Of a stretch of DNA of 64,000 nucleotides, positions 1 through 11,037 are shown piece after piece. A program made the translations under genes and the position numbers. Location: assembly GCA_009869945.1 (NCBI GenBank), contig WIXG01000130.1, positions 1 to 64,000 of the forward strand, in the 5' to 3' direction. This DNA comes from Mesaphorura yosii (taxonomy: Eukaryota; Arthropoda; Collembola; Poduromorpha; Tullbergiidae). Below the pieces are notes generated by a model. That model saw only the letters and a program-made list of their open reading frames with translations, made no database searches and had not been told where the DNA came from. Numbering within the stretch: the stretch's first letter is position 1; every line of letters begins with the position of its first letter.

Positions 1-472
1 ATTCATTGTTCATCAACGAATTTGAGATAAACGATCAAGCAACGAGTAAAAGAGACTGAGCGTTCAGCAGACACCCTCTCAATTATCGTTAATTACGTTA
101 ATTTTGAAGAAGCTATGATAATATAAACATGGATTACTTTCACGTATAGTTCTTCCAGCTTTATTGCTCTTGGCTACTATTTTATAAATGTTTGCACATG
201 AGCGATCGTAAATTAACGATGGTTCATGATTCATGATTTGACTTGGCGTCGGTTTCATTTCGCATTATTCCTTGACTTACGGCGTCAAAGTCAATTCATC
301 AGACGCAGCTCAAGCTTCATCCCGACTTGAAACTCGGTTGGAGCCGGGCAACCTTTGGGAATTAATTTGGGAGTCCTCGTTTCGTTGATCAAATACAACT
401 TCGTGACAAGTAATTCACATACTACGTTAAGGTAAAGTGGTGAATTAGTCAGATTCACTTCAACTTGTCACA
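1..472. other. Upstream flank of RPB11, no gene seen
   Basis: AT-rich sequence with no convincing coding exon on either strand. The last part presumably holds the promoter and 5' UTR of the RPB11 gene that starts at 473. No TATA box or other clear core element stands out. Confidence 0.5.
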
Positions 473-1238
473 ATGAATGCGCCACCGACCTTCGAGTCAT
501 TTGTGCTCTTCGAGAACGAGAAAAAGTAAGTCATCATTTTCGTACTCTAATTTTAATTATCCAACCGTACTTGAACAAAAATTGATGGTCTACGGGTGCT
601 CTGCAGGGTAATTGCTGAAATTGACACAAAAGTTCCAAATGCAGCATTATTCACCATTAACAAGGATGACCACACACTCGGAAACATGATCAGAAAGTAA
701 GTCATCCAAATCAAATCAACTATCTATCGGACTGTCAAACGGTTTTTGATGTCGTCAGTTGCTTCTTAATTCGCTCTGAATGAGAAGGTTTAAACAATTT
801 ACCAGGAACAATTGTCTGGAGTTAAAAATTGTTTCTAGAGAATTGTTTTCGGACAATTGTTTCTAGAGAATTTTCCCAGACAATTGTTTCAAGATAAGTA
901 TTCCAAGAGGCACTTCCTTCATTTATGATTTCTAATCGCAATTTTGCTGCCACAGCCAATTACTGAAGGATCCTCATGTTCTTTTTGCTGGCTACAAACA
1001 ACCTCATCCGCTAGAGCACAAGATCATCCTCCGAGTACAGACAACTGCTGACTACGATCCGAAGGAAGCCCTTAAGAATGCTGTGACTGATCTGATTTCA
1101 GAATTGTCACTTCTGGAAGAAAGATTTCGGGCAAGTGCCTCCATTTGACATGTACACGTTTGCAAAAGTTAAATCTATTTGTTTGGTCTATTCTTATTCC
1201 AGGAGGCAGTAAGAGAGAAGCAGGAGGGCATCGACTAA
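473..1238 (+). CDS. POLR2J: DNA-directed RNA polymerase II subunit RPB11
   Basis: Four exons: 473-525, 607-696, 956-1130, 1203-1238. They join in phase to 117 residues, the usual length of metazoan RPB11. The N-terminus [18 protein letters not shown] and the blocks [26 protein letters not shown] and LRVQTT are family hallmarks. RPB11 is the alpha-like subunit that pairs with RPB3 in the Pol II assembly platform in the nucleus. Introns 1 and 2 are GT-AG. The third uses a GC donor (GCAAGT right after codon CGG at 1130) and resumes at 1203, restoring the C-terminus [11 protein letters not shown]. An AATAAA lies at 1334-1339. Identity is secure; exon edges rest on phase and splice consensus. Confidence 0.95.
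808..893. repeat. Short imperfect tandem repeat in RPB11 intron 2
   Basis: Two adjacent 27-28 bp units (827-854 and 855-881) share AATTGTTTCTAGAGAATT. A third partial unit follows from 882, and a related ACAATTGTCTGGA sits just before at about 808. The core ACAATTGT is palindromic, so the array can also pair as an inverted repeat. It may be a local duplication or the remnant of a small element; no coding content. Confidence 0.6.
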
Positions 1239-1333
1239 GCAGTGCTTCATTTGTACGAGTTTTCTTCATTAATTAAGCCAGCATTATTGCTACTTTGTAT
1301 TAAAAGTCGGATACAAAATAACTCGGTTTGGTA

Positions 1334-1339
1334 AATAAA
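1334..1339 (+). terminator. Polyadenylation signal of RPB11
   Basis: Canonical AATAAA about 95 nt after the RPB11 stop codon, in the expected place for 3' end formation. No other gene on this strand could use it. Confidence 0.55.
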
Positions 1340-1856
1340 GCAACTTTCATTTAATCCAGAGTCCACAGTAATTTGAATTCCTGACATGATGATTCAGTTG
1401 ATTACCTGCAACATGCATTAAAAAACACCCGAGCATTAAAATTAGCACAGGTCAGGTTTAAATCACATCAGCACCTGCCATTGCTAATAATACGATGAAG
1501 CAGCATTAACTGTGCTATGATTCATAGTCTATGATCACCGTTTATGCAGGCTAAAGCACAAATTCTCTTGCGTCAAAGGCCCGCGATTATGCTTACGTGT
1601 CCCATACGAAACGAACAATTTTGAATACAGAGCAGCAGCAGCAGAATCATAACACACGTCGTATAGCATAAGATTAGAAATAGGAAGCAAACGGCAAAGG
1701 CAATACGCAAAAACAGCAGTGAAACTGCGAAACGTCAATTTTCCGTTCCCATTTTAATACGTAAAGATCTTTTTTATAACTGTTAATTATTGGTTAATTG
1801 TTACAAGATTTTTTAGTTGTTCGTGTGTGTACAATAGACAACAGTTCGCCGTCAAA

Positions 1857-2766
1857 ATGGTGCTTTTTACGATGATTACCCGATTACGAGATGCAATGCC
1901 GCTGGCAGCCTCAATGCAGAACGATGAAGAGGTAAGAACGTAATTAATTACTGATCAATGGCGGTTATTTAGACGTCGGCGGGCAAGGAGTGTAATTTCA
2001 TCCCTTTTGTGTTGCAGTACGAGAGGAGTTTAATGGAATATCAGCAGCAGGCCAAGATGTTGTTCCGTAGGCTAAATGCTTCAAGTCCGGCTCAATGCTC
2101 CATTGAATCCGGGCCATATGTTTTCCAGTAAGTTTGGTTTGTCACAAAATTTCGACCCTGATAAGGACTCTGACGTTCTGAGTAATGAATGCAAACGCGT
2201 CTTTGTGTGGTATTTCAGTTACCTGATAGAGAACGACATCGTCTACCTGACGCTGTGCGATAAGGCGTTCTCCAAGCGATTAGCTTTCACCTACTTAGAA
2301 GATTTAGCGCAGGAGTTTATGAATCAGTACTCGAAGCAACTTCATTCAGCAACAAGGCCTTACTTTTTTATCGAATTTGGTAAGTTCGTGATTCGTGAAT
2401 TTGGGGCGTTGCATGTCATGCCGGAATTTTGATCTTTACATTGATTGTTGACATGCTGACTGAATTTCAGATACGTACATTCAGAAAGCTCGGAAAAACG
2501 TGCTCGATTCCCGCAGCCGCCGCAACCTGTCAGCGCTCAACACGGAGCTACAAGGAGTGCAGCGGATTATGGTCCAGAACATTGACGACGTCATCAACCG
2601 GGGCGCTGTCCTCTCTGAACTCGATCAAAAAGCCCAAAATTTTAATATTCTCACTCAGAAATATAAGAAGGACGCGACGTATTTAAACCTGAAATCAGCG
2701 TACGCCAAAGCAGCGGCGGGGTTCATCGTGGTATTCGTTTTCATCCTCTACTTTTGGGTTCTCTGA
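1857..2766 (+). CDS. SEC22B: Vesicle-trafficking protein SEC22 (R-SNARE)
   Basis: Four exons: 1857-1931, 2018-2127, 2219-2379, 2471-2766, giving 213 residues (vertebrate SEC22B is 215). The start MVLFTMITRL opens an N-terminal longin domain (about 1-120). A SNARE coiled coil follows (about 130-190) containing NIDDVINRGAVLSELD, with the zero-layer arginine of R-SNAREs. A single C-terminal anchor, AAAGFIVVFVFILYFWVL, ends the protein. SEC22 acts in ER-Golgi membrane fusion on COPI/COPII vesicles and has non-fusion ER-plasma membrane roles. All introns are short GT-AG. An AATAAA lies at 2825-2830. Clear identification; B-type by overall resemblance. Confidence 0.95.
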
Positions 2767-4994
2767 GCCACCAGTCGCAAATCGCGAGAATTCTATTTAC
2801 TTTTCAAATTCTAAGCAAAACTCTAATAAAACATGCGATACAAGTACGTGCGAGTTGGTCGTAATCGTAAATCATGGCAGCATTTTTGCAAAACGAGCCA
2901 CCACTCCAGGGCGAGTTGGAGAGTTTACTAGCATTGCCCGGTGCGGCATTGGCCAAACAGGAGCTCATAGCTTTCCAAAGGTCATTGAATGTCTCCTTTC
3001 GCAGACGGACGGACGTACTCGCAACTCGCAGAAAGAAGTCAATATCATGCACGGCAGCGCTTAACCCAGTTCCAGTTTTCATCCAGCGGCGGCATGGAGA
3101 AAGCGACAACGACAAGCCAAGCAAGTAGCAAAGCTACAGCGAAAGAGTTTCAGTATTGAGTTCCATTCATGTGTGTTTCCAGGAACGTACTGACTGAACC
3201 AGACCGCCAGCTACGCTACGCGCTGCCTTTGCATTTTACTTTTGCTGCTTCCTCGCATTCGCGTCGTACAACCGTCAAGTATTGATTTTCCCTTGCAAAC
3301 TTTCTCCAGGCTCATTTCAGCTAGCGAGGAGCATTCTTTCTCCATCACACTCCTTTCCACGCACTGGAACTTCTTTTCGTCGTTCCTGCACTGCACCGTC
3401 GTCGTTTCTTTGTGTCTACTTTTACTTTACTTTACTACCCGCCTGCCTGCCCGGTACGGTGCTTGTTTGCATTTGCCCATCGTCATCGTCGAAGCCGCAC
3501 CGCACCGCTGCTCCGCCGTCGCGCACCTTCACGGAGACGACGACGGGTAAAGTAAAAGCCAAGCGTACATGTGCGAATGCGTATCCTGGCTGCACGACTC
3601 ACACGACGTACGCGCCTCGTACGCCGTAAGCGCACTGACTTTCACCGATTTCGGTCATTCGGATCGTGTAATAGTCGATGATGGGCCTATTTACTATTAC
3701 ACAATCCTGAGCTGAGCTGAGCTCCTCTCCTGCTGCTCTGCCGTGGCTCCGAATCTTTCTTTGGACTTTCTTCTCTCTCTTCTTTCTGTAGACGACTTGC
3801 ACTCGTGTCTGCGATATTACATTTTAATTTAGGGTGGACCAGCAGCACCAGAATCCAGAACCAGCAGCCGACCGTGCTCTGTGCATTCTGCAGGCTAGCC
3901 AAGCCAGTGGTGGTAGTGACTTTTGTAAGAAATCGAGTTGGACGGACTTGGATTGGAGATATTTCTTGCTTCCTCCTTCGCTGCATTCTGCTATCTCGCT
4001 GGCTGCGATACGATGCGCTACGCTTTTACTCTTCATCACACCTTGGTGGTTGTAAAAATGTTTTCTTGTCCGTACAAGCAGGAGGCAGGCAGGCTAGCTT
4101 AGCGTAGGTCTTAGCTCCTGGCTGGTCCTGTACCGTAATAGTAGCAATAATATTTGACGAGATCTTCTCCAGCAGCATCCACCAGACTCGAATCCAGACC
4201 ACCAGAGCAGAGATCCACAATCCCAGATTTTTTCTTACGTACGTACGTTGACGTCTTGGTACGTGATTCGTGAGCGAGCGTGTTTTCTGCTATAATGTAA
4301 TGTGTAATGTAATAAGATTAGTGTATAATTCTGCATATTTTAACTCAAAACTGCACGTAAACATCGATCTTCGATTCTCGGCTCTGGACAATGGCTTAAT
4401 CAGTTTGAAAACAGTGCTTTTGTGACTCTTGACTCTTGAGTGACGGCTACGGCACACCGATCAAGATCGAAGACAAGACTGCGGTTGCGGCGAGGCTTGA
4501 AGGTGACGTACCGACGAAGGTGAAGATCAGAAAAGAGCTGATCGGAAGTTGGAATGAAGCAGCGTCGAGGAAGTGGCAGTGGCAGTGGCTGGACTGGGCG
4601 TGGAGGAGTTACAATAACTGGAGTGAGTAGTGCTGGTGCTAATTAGAATCGATCCGAGTGCAATGCAACGCAACGCAACGACAACAATCAGTAATCCAAT
4701 ATTCAATCAAATGAGATCTAGTATCCAGTAACAGTCTGGTCTGCTTTCGTCTTAACTCTTAGCTTCCTTAAGAGTTTTTGCAATGAAGTTTATATGACAC
4801 TCGTAATTAGCACTAAAGCAATCAGCCGAGCTGCCGCCGCCAGGTCAGGCCAGGCCCCACGTGATACTTTACTACGTAATTGTAATACTCAGATCTAGGT
4901 TGTGATACCGATACAGTAATTGTAATTAGGATTAACCTGTAGCCTAAAGATAAGGCGCCACAGTCCGTGGAAACGAGGGAACCAGATCTTAACC
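2767..4994. other. Intergenic / probable 5' UTR region of the GABA-B receptor gene
   Basis: About 2.2 kb between SEC22 and the receptor start codon. One uninterrupted ATG frame at 2874-3128 (84 residues, MAAFLQNEPPLQGELESL...) has protein-like composition but no recognised family and could be chance. A GTGAGT donor-like site at about 4624 suggests a spliced 5' UTR exon of the downstream receptor. The stretch also has short TACG and CTGAG runs. No known gene is recognised. Confidence 0.45.
2825..2830 (+). terminator. Polyadenylation signal of SEC22
   Basis: AATAAA about 60 nt past the SEC22 stop codon, consistent with a short 3' UTR. Confidence 0.55.
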
Positions 4995-7900
4995 ATGAAT
5001 TGTGGACTGGCTGAAGATTTGCTACAAAAGAATATCGTCTCAACTCTGCTCGTCTTTGCGTGCATAATCCTTTTCGTGATAAACTCGTCGGGGTTCGGTG
5101 GCGGAGCAGATGGCCGGAAAGGAGCCGGCACGAAGGAGCTTCACATCGCAGCCATCTTCCCGATTCACGGTTCGGGCGGGTGGCAAGGTGGGCAGGCGTG
5201 CAAGCCAGCAGCGGACATGGCACTCACGGACGTCAACGAGAAGAGCGACCTGCTACAGGGCTACGAGCTCGTCATGCACTGGAATGACAGCATGGTAAGC
5301 AAGCGTAGTGTGAAAGTTGTCATTTCTAGCTGATAAGAGTTATTTGATCTTAACTATTTCTGTTTTCTGGGCACATTTCAGTGCGAGCCGGGTCTTGGAG
5401 CCGCTGCGATGTACCACCTACTCTACAACTCCCCAACCAAGATGATGCTGCTCGCTGGCTGCTCGACCGTATGCACGACCGTGGCCGAAGCTGCAAAGAT
5501 GTGGAATCTTGTCGTGGTGAGTTATTCATCGTGCAGTCTGCCCGCAGTGCTGTAGTTGCACTTTGACCTCTTAGAAGTAGAAGTCCCTTTGTACTGGTGC
5601 ATGCTTCCGGCTCCGCCCTCACTCGTGAGCCCTTGTCTAATTGCTAATTCGCCCGTTCTGTTCTGGTTTCCTGCTCAGCTCTGCTACGGTGCAAGCAGTC
5701 CTGCGTTATCAAATCGAAACAGATTTCAAACTCTGTTTCGCACTCATCCAAACGCAATAGTCCACAATCCGACGCGAGTTTATCTGATGAAGAAGTACAA
5801 CTGGACGCGGATAGCCATTCTTCAGGAGGCTGAGGAAGTTTTTATTACGGTAATAAAAATTTACGGCTCGAATGACATAATCGTAATTCGTAATCGTGTG
5901 CGCTGTGCATTGCACGTGTACTTTGAATGGCCTGGGCCTGGGCCTTTCTCTCGTTCAAGATCATTGATAAGTAATGATAACGACGACTAGTGCTCATCGA
6001 CGGAATTGATTCCTGTCCAATTTAAATTGAATTGTCTTTGCCTTTGCTCCTTGCGTTTGCAGACGGTTGAGGATTTGGAAGAGCGGTGCAAGCAAGCCGG
6101 GATCGAGATTGTGACACGACAGTCCTTCCTCACCAAACCCGCCGAGGCCGTGCGGAACATTGAGCGCCAGGATGCGCGGATCATCATCGGCTTCTTCTAC
6201 GTGCAGGCTGCGCGGCAGGTGCTGTGCGAAATCTACAATCGGAAGCTGTATGGGAAGCGCTACGTGTGGTTCTTCATTGGGTGGTACGAAAACAACTGGT
6301 ACGAGGTGGGGCTCGAGAAGGAGGGCATCACCTGCACTGCCGAACAGATGCGCATTGCCGCAGAGGGCCACCTCACCACGGAGGCTCTCATGTGGAATCA
6401 GGACAACACGGAGGTCACAGTCTCCGGAATGGTAATAAATTCCTTCTTGGCCTTTCGCCTTTTAGTTAAATCAGTCAAAGAAACTTCCTCACTTTGCTCT
6501 GTGCAGACTGTGGAAGACTTTCGATGTCGGCTGGACGAAGAACTGAAGCGTCTCGGCTTCGACATTGACAACAAAGAGTACCCCGAAGGGTACCAGGAGG
6601 CGCCGCTCGCATATGACGCCGTATGGGCTGTAGCGATGGCGCTGAATTCGTCAATCAGCAACATTGGTAAGAATGTAGCTTGTTACTGAGCTTTAAGTTT
6701 ATCTATGATGCGAATAATGTCACACTCAAATAATTAGCTCAAACCGGTGGACACTTGGAGGACTTTGACTACAAAACGACCCGCATCCGAGACATCATCT
6801 ACAACGCCATGGACGCCACGCAATTTGTTGGAGTCTCGGTAAGAAAGGGAACGAGAATAATCTTAAGTTTCGCTTTCCCATCGTATGTTTTTGTACAGGG
6901 CAAAGTCGGGTTCAGCAAAGTTGGTGATCGAATAGCCTTAACGCAAATTGAACAGATGCAAAATGGAAAATATGTGCTGCTTGGGTACTTGGATGTAGAA
7001 AATATGAATTTCTCTAAGAATAATGAAGCAGATGCAAAGTGGCCTGGTAAGACAAAAAATACATAAATCTATGCTACTTTTACTTAGCACTTGGTACGTG
7101 GCGTTAATATTTGGATTAATTTGTTTTGCAGGAGGAAAGCCGCCCCAGGACCACACTTACTTAAAAGTACAACTTAGGAAGGTATCGCTAAGCTTATACA
7201 TAGCCATGAGCACGGTGGCCGCCGCTGGGGTCGTGTGGGTCATTGTGCTCGTCATCCTCAACTCCCTGTACAGGGAAAGAAGGTGAGTAACAACAAACAA
7301 ACACGCGTACAGGAAAACTTGGGAAATGGTTGAATAGTTTGAAGACCAATTTTAATTAATTTTGTTCTGTAGGGTGATTCAGCTTTCGCATCCAGTGACA
7401 AACACGCTGATGCTCATCGGCTTCGGGTTCTGTTTCATGTCGATATTTTTCATTGGAATGGACGGCCAGTTTGTGTCGCAGGACAACTTTGGCTTCATGT
7501 GCACCTCCCGCCAGTGGCTGCTCTCCATCGGTTTCACTCTCTCATACGGCGCTATGTTCTCCAAAGTGTGGCGGGTTCATCGGCTCACCACTAAACACAA
7601 GTCCGAAGCCAAGGTGAGTCCCGACACAATGAGACTCAATTCTGGCTTTGGGGTTAAGCATGGAATAATTCGTGCGGTCACTCGTTTTGCAGCACAAGAT
7701 TCAGCCGTGGAAATTATACCTTTTAGTGGCTACGCTCGTTAGTATAGAAGTTGTTTTCCTCTCCGTTTGGACCCTCGTGGATCCACTGCATAGAATAGAA
7801 GAGAAATTCGAAACTGAAGAACCTGATAGGGATATTTACCCAGACGAAGACTTCAAGATAATTCCAATCCTGGAGCACTGCGAGTCATCGTACAATAATA

Positions 7901-8797
7901 TTTGGCTGGGTAGGTTAATTAGAGCAATCTTATCTCCTTCCCTTGGTTAAGATTTCGTTTTTCAACTTCTCCATTCATTCAAGCGCTAAAACGTTTTCGT
8001 TTCGTGCCCGCAGGAATCACGTACAGCTTCAAAGGTCTGCTGCTGATTTTTGGGCTCTTTCTCGCGTACGAAACCCGAAGTCTGAAAGTTCGTCACATAA
8101 ATGACTCAAGACTCGTGGCAATGTCGATTTACAACGTTGCCATTCTGTGCTTGATCACGACTCCAGTAACTTTAGTAATCTCTTCCGAGCAAGACGCCTC
8201 GTTCGCGTTCGTCGCACTCGCCATCATCTTCTCGTCAATGATCACGATGGGACTCGTCTTCATCCCAAAAGTCATCGAGGTCATTCGTGAGGGAAACGAA
8301 AAGTCTGACCGGAGCTCGGCGCCCGACGGCGGCACAACAAAAGAGGAGGAAGAACGCTATCATAAACTCGTTACGGAAAATGAACAACTCAAGAAAATTC
8401 TAGAACAGGTCAGCACTTACGGAATTCGCAGTTTGCACTTTTCCGACGTGCTTCTAGCCCTGGGTCCAGTATAATTTGATTACTTTATCTCCTTGCCTTG
8501 CAGAAAGAGGAAAGACTGAAGCTTCTTCGTGTAAAATTAGAAGAGAAAAACGCTGCACGTAAATTAGCCTCGGACGAGAAAGAGAGTCTGCAGATTGAAG
8601 TTGGCCGGCGGCACCACGAAGGCCGGAAGTCGAGCACAACGACGTCGGTCGGCTCGAATAAGGACAAGTACAAGAACATCGAGCACATTGAGGTGCTGGA
8701 GACCTACTACATGGAACCAAACTCAGACTCGGCGATCGGGCAAGGACTGAGTGTGCAGACGACGACGGACTTTGAACTGTCGGAATCTTACCTTTAG
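4995..8797 (+). CDS. GABBR1: Metabotropic GABA-B receptor subunit 1
   Basis: Twelve exons: 4995-5294, 5382-5516, 5679-5849, 6063-6431, 6507-6666, 6738-6838, 6899-7046, 7132-7282, 7373-7613, 7693-7909, 8014-8408, 8504-8797; 893 residues. It is a class C GPCR. A hydrophobic N-terminal segment (about 14-32) acts as signal. A Venus-flytrap ligand domain follows, with [38 protein letters not shown] and [15 protein letters not shown], the regions that hold the GABA-contacting residues of mammalian subunit 1. The seven-helix part contains [26 protein letters not shown] and [16 protein letters not shown] cytoplasmic coiled coil ([15 protein letters not shown] and on) would pair with subunit 2. Retention of the ligand pocket argues for subunit 1 rather than 2. 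It couples to Gi/o at synapses. No breaks seen. Confidence 0.95.
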
Positions 8798-9390
8798 ATT
8801 AGACTCACCCAACTGCAACTGAATAGAATGCTCTTCAAATAGTGTACTCAATTAATCAAGGTCACGGCAGCCAGCCAGCAGAACTGCTCAGATTGCCTGC
8901 TCAAGGTAAGTAAAGTAATTATTTTTCGAAACTCCAACTCTCTCAAGACAAATTACACTGACGGACTTTGATTCTCTCTTGAATTGCGAAAAACAGATAA
9001 TAATAGTCTTTTATTTCATTAATGAAAGTCATTTTGCTACTACTATTCAAATTGCTTTGAGGTAAAGCAAAGTTAAGTTTCGTGTTTCGTCACAGTCAAA
9101 AATTCTTAAATAATTCTACGACTTATCTACGGCTAATGACTAAGGCTAACATGTCATCGAGTTGACTCGTCGGTCGTTGTCGTTAATTAATTGAGGAGGA
9201 TGGGTAAACTTTGGAACAAGTAAGACTTCTAAAACCACAAAAAACTATTTACATACTAAACTAAAAGATTAGTACACAGATTTCCTATGGACAAAAAATC
9301 TTAAATGTTGATCAGTTGATTTGCTTAAGCCGTTGAAAAAATTCGAGGATCGTTATCAAAAACGTGTCACAACTCAGTCTTTCATTTCAG
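8798..9390. other. Convergent intergenic region, no gene seen
   Basis: Lies between the ends of the GABA-B receptor gene (+) and the Cys-rich protein gene (-). It is AT-rich and presumably contains both 3' UTRs. No coding exon or repeat is recognisable. Confidence 0.5.
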
Positions 9391-11037
9391 TCATGTAAGG
9401 ATTCCGGCGAGGGCAAAAGCGAGAAGGAGAAAGTATGTGAGATACGAGCACAATGAGCTCTGGAATGAGACAAAATCAGTCGGTGCAGAGGAAGTCGCTT
9501 TTGCTCGAGGGATCGGAATTTCCTGATTTTTGTGCTCGTGTTCGTCATAGTCAATCAATGAATTCTTTATTGATTCCGTACGCTTCCGCGTTGGCGTTCT
9601 TTGATGATGTTGATTAATATATTGACGAGGGCGAAGGGACTTTCCTTCTTTTGTTGTCGAGTCAGGATTCTTCCGCCGCGGTGGTTTTCTGTCTTCATAA
9701 GAGAACCAGGTTCTTGGAACTTTCGTTGTTGTAGGTGGTTCAATTCGGTGGCAGTCGCCGAACTCGCCAGCCGCGTCTCGCGCTACGCATTTTGCACCCG
9801 TCACGCAGCCGATGTGAGTCTTACGTTTTCCCGTGACGGTGACGTCTCCTTCGAGTAGAATTTCTGGCATTTCTGATTTAGGATCGCAGCTGTTTCCCAC
9901 CAGCATCCGGCACTGGCCATGTTCCTTGTCGTACTTCATCTGATTCGGAAACATGCACCGGCACACGTCCTCGATGCAGTTCAGGAGCTGATCTTTATTG
10001 CATAGATTGTCGTAGTTCTGATTCACGCACGGGAACCCGTAACGGAGCTGACAAGTCCGGGCTTTTGTGGAAGAGTACGACCCGGTGCATTCGCAGACGC
10101 CGTACCCGAGCTGGGGTTTGATATCACAGTACGCGTTGTCCACACACGCGAGCTTGTTGCTGGTCACGCTGTCTGTGCAGGCGCTGCCCACGAGACCGAC
10201 GCACTTTTGCAGCTTGCTTGACCACGTGTAGTTCCGACTGTCGCAGTCGCAGTACGAGTATTTGGCTCGTGGTGGTTTGGCGCAGATGAGATTTCCACTG
10301 CACTCGATGTCAAGCATGCAGGGCTCGCCTGATTCGCGGAAGTGAACCTCGGACGTTGTCTCGGACTCGGGTTGCATTGATGAATTGATTGGAGACGGCG
10401 AGGACGATGATGAGAGCGTAAAAGTCGCGCCGGCGCCTGAGTTTGCGTAAAAAGCAGAACCTGCAGGTTGAGTCGTAGTAGCAGTCGCGGTTGCGAAGAC
10501 CGGAAGTGGGAGTAATTGCACGATGAATAAAAAGTATACTACAGCGAGGAAGACTAGTGAGAAGACGGTCGTACATTGAAAGGTGAACGGTTTACTTGTG
10601 CGCGTGCGGAGGCATGATCTCCTTCTGCCCCATCGGCGTCCACGACGACGCCACCGCCACCGCTTCCACCACGCTGATTTCGAGTGGTTGTGGTTTATTG
10701 AACCGGAACAAGTTATGAATGATGTTCTGCCGGTGACAGAGCGTTGATGTTGAAACGGTGTACTGTCAGGCGTCGGTAATGGCAAGAGAAGATTTGCGTC
10801 GTTGTCTGAGTCCTCACAGTTGTTGAATAAATTGGCACATCTCGAACAAACGGCTTCGACTTCAACGTTGTACTGCTCATTGTCCTTGACTGGTGTTTCG
10901 AAGCTTGAAATGCCAAGCCTGTGAGCAACGGCCTGAAAGTTGCGAACACCAATCCACGCATTAAATGACTGTCTCGTCGCTAGCCTGTAAAATGTACTTA
11001 CTTGCCCAGCAGATGTTGACAATTCCCCTCGTTCCAT
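9391..11037 (-). CDS. Cys-rich (EB-module-like) surface protein, probably GPI-anchored
   Basis: An uninterrupted frame of 548 residues if read from the ATG at 11037. Residues about 235-440 hold several small Cys-rich modules (GEPCMLDIECSGNLIC, CDCDSRNYTW, GSACTDSVTSNKLAC, GFPCVNQNYDNLC) spaced like EB or EGF-like modules of arthropod secreted proteins. A basic, Ser/Thr-rich stalk follows. The last 18 residues are hydrophobic (YLTYFLLLAFALAGILT) after a small-residue stretch, as in GPI signals. Oddly, the only signal-peptide-like segment is internal (157-181), after a long polar and Arg-rich N-terminus with no nearer Met. The true start may therefore lie in an unseen upstream exon, or the segment may be a signal anchor. 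Partner and function unknown. Confidence 0.7.
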   Translation of the reverse strand: MERGELSTSAGQVSTFYRLATRQSFNAWIGVRNFQAVAHRLGISSFETPVKDNEQYNVEVEAVCSRCANLFNNCEDSDNDANLLLPLPTPDSTPFQHQRSVTGRTSFITCSGSINHNHSKSAWWKRWRWRRRGRRWGRRRSCLRTRTSKPFTFQCTTVFSLVFLAVVYFLFIVQLLPLPVFATATATTTQPAGSAFYANSGAGATFTLSSSSSPSPINSSMQPESETTSEVHFRESGEPCMLDIECSGNLICAKPPRAKYSYCDCDSRNYTWSSKLQKCVGLVGSACTDSVTSNKLACVDNAYCDIKPQLGYGVCECTGSYSSTKARTCQLRYGFPCVNQNYDNLCNKDQLLNCIEDVCRCMFPNQMKYDKEHGQCRMLVGNSCDPKSEMPEILLEGDVTVTGKRKTHIGCVTGAKCVARDAAGEFGDCHRIEPPTTTKVPRTWFSYEDRKPPRRKNPDSTTKEGKSLRPRQYINQHHQRTPTRKRTESIKNSLIDYDEHEHKNQEIPIPRAKATSSAPTDFVSFQSSLCSYLTYFLLLAFALAGILT

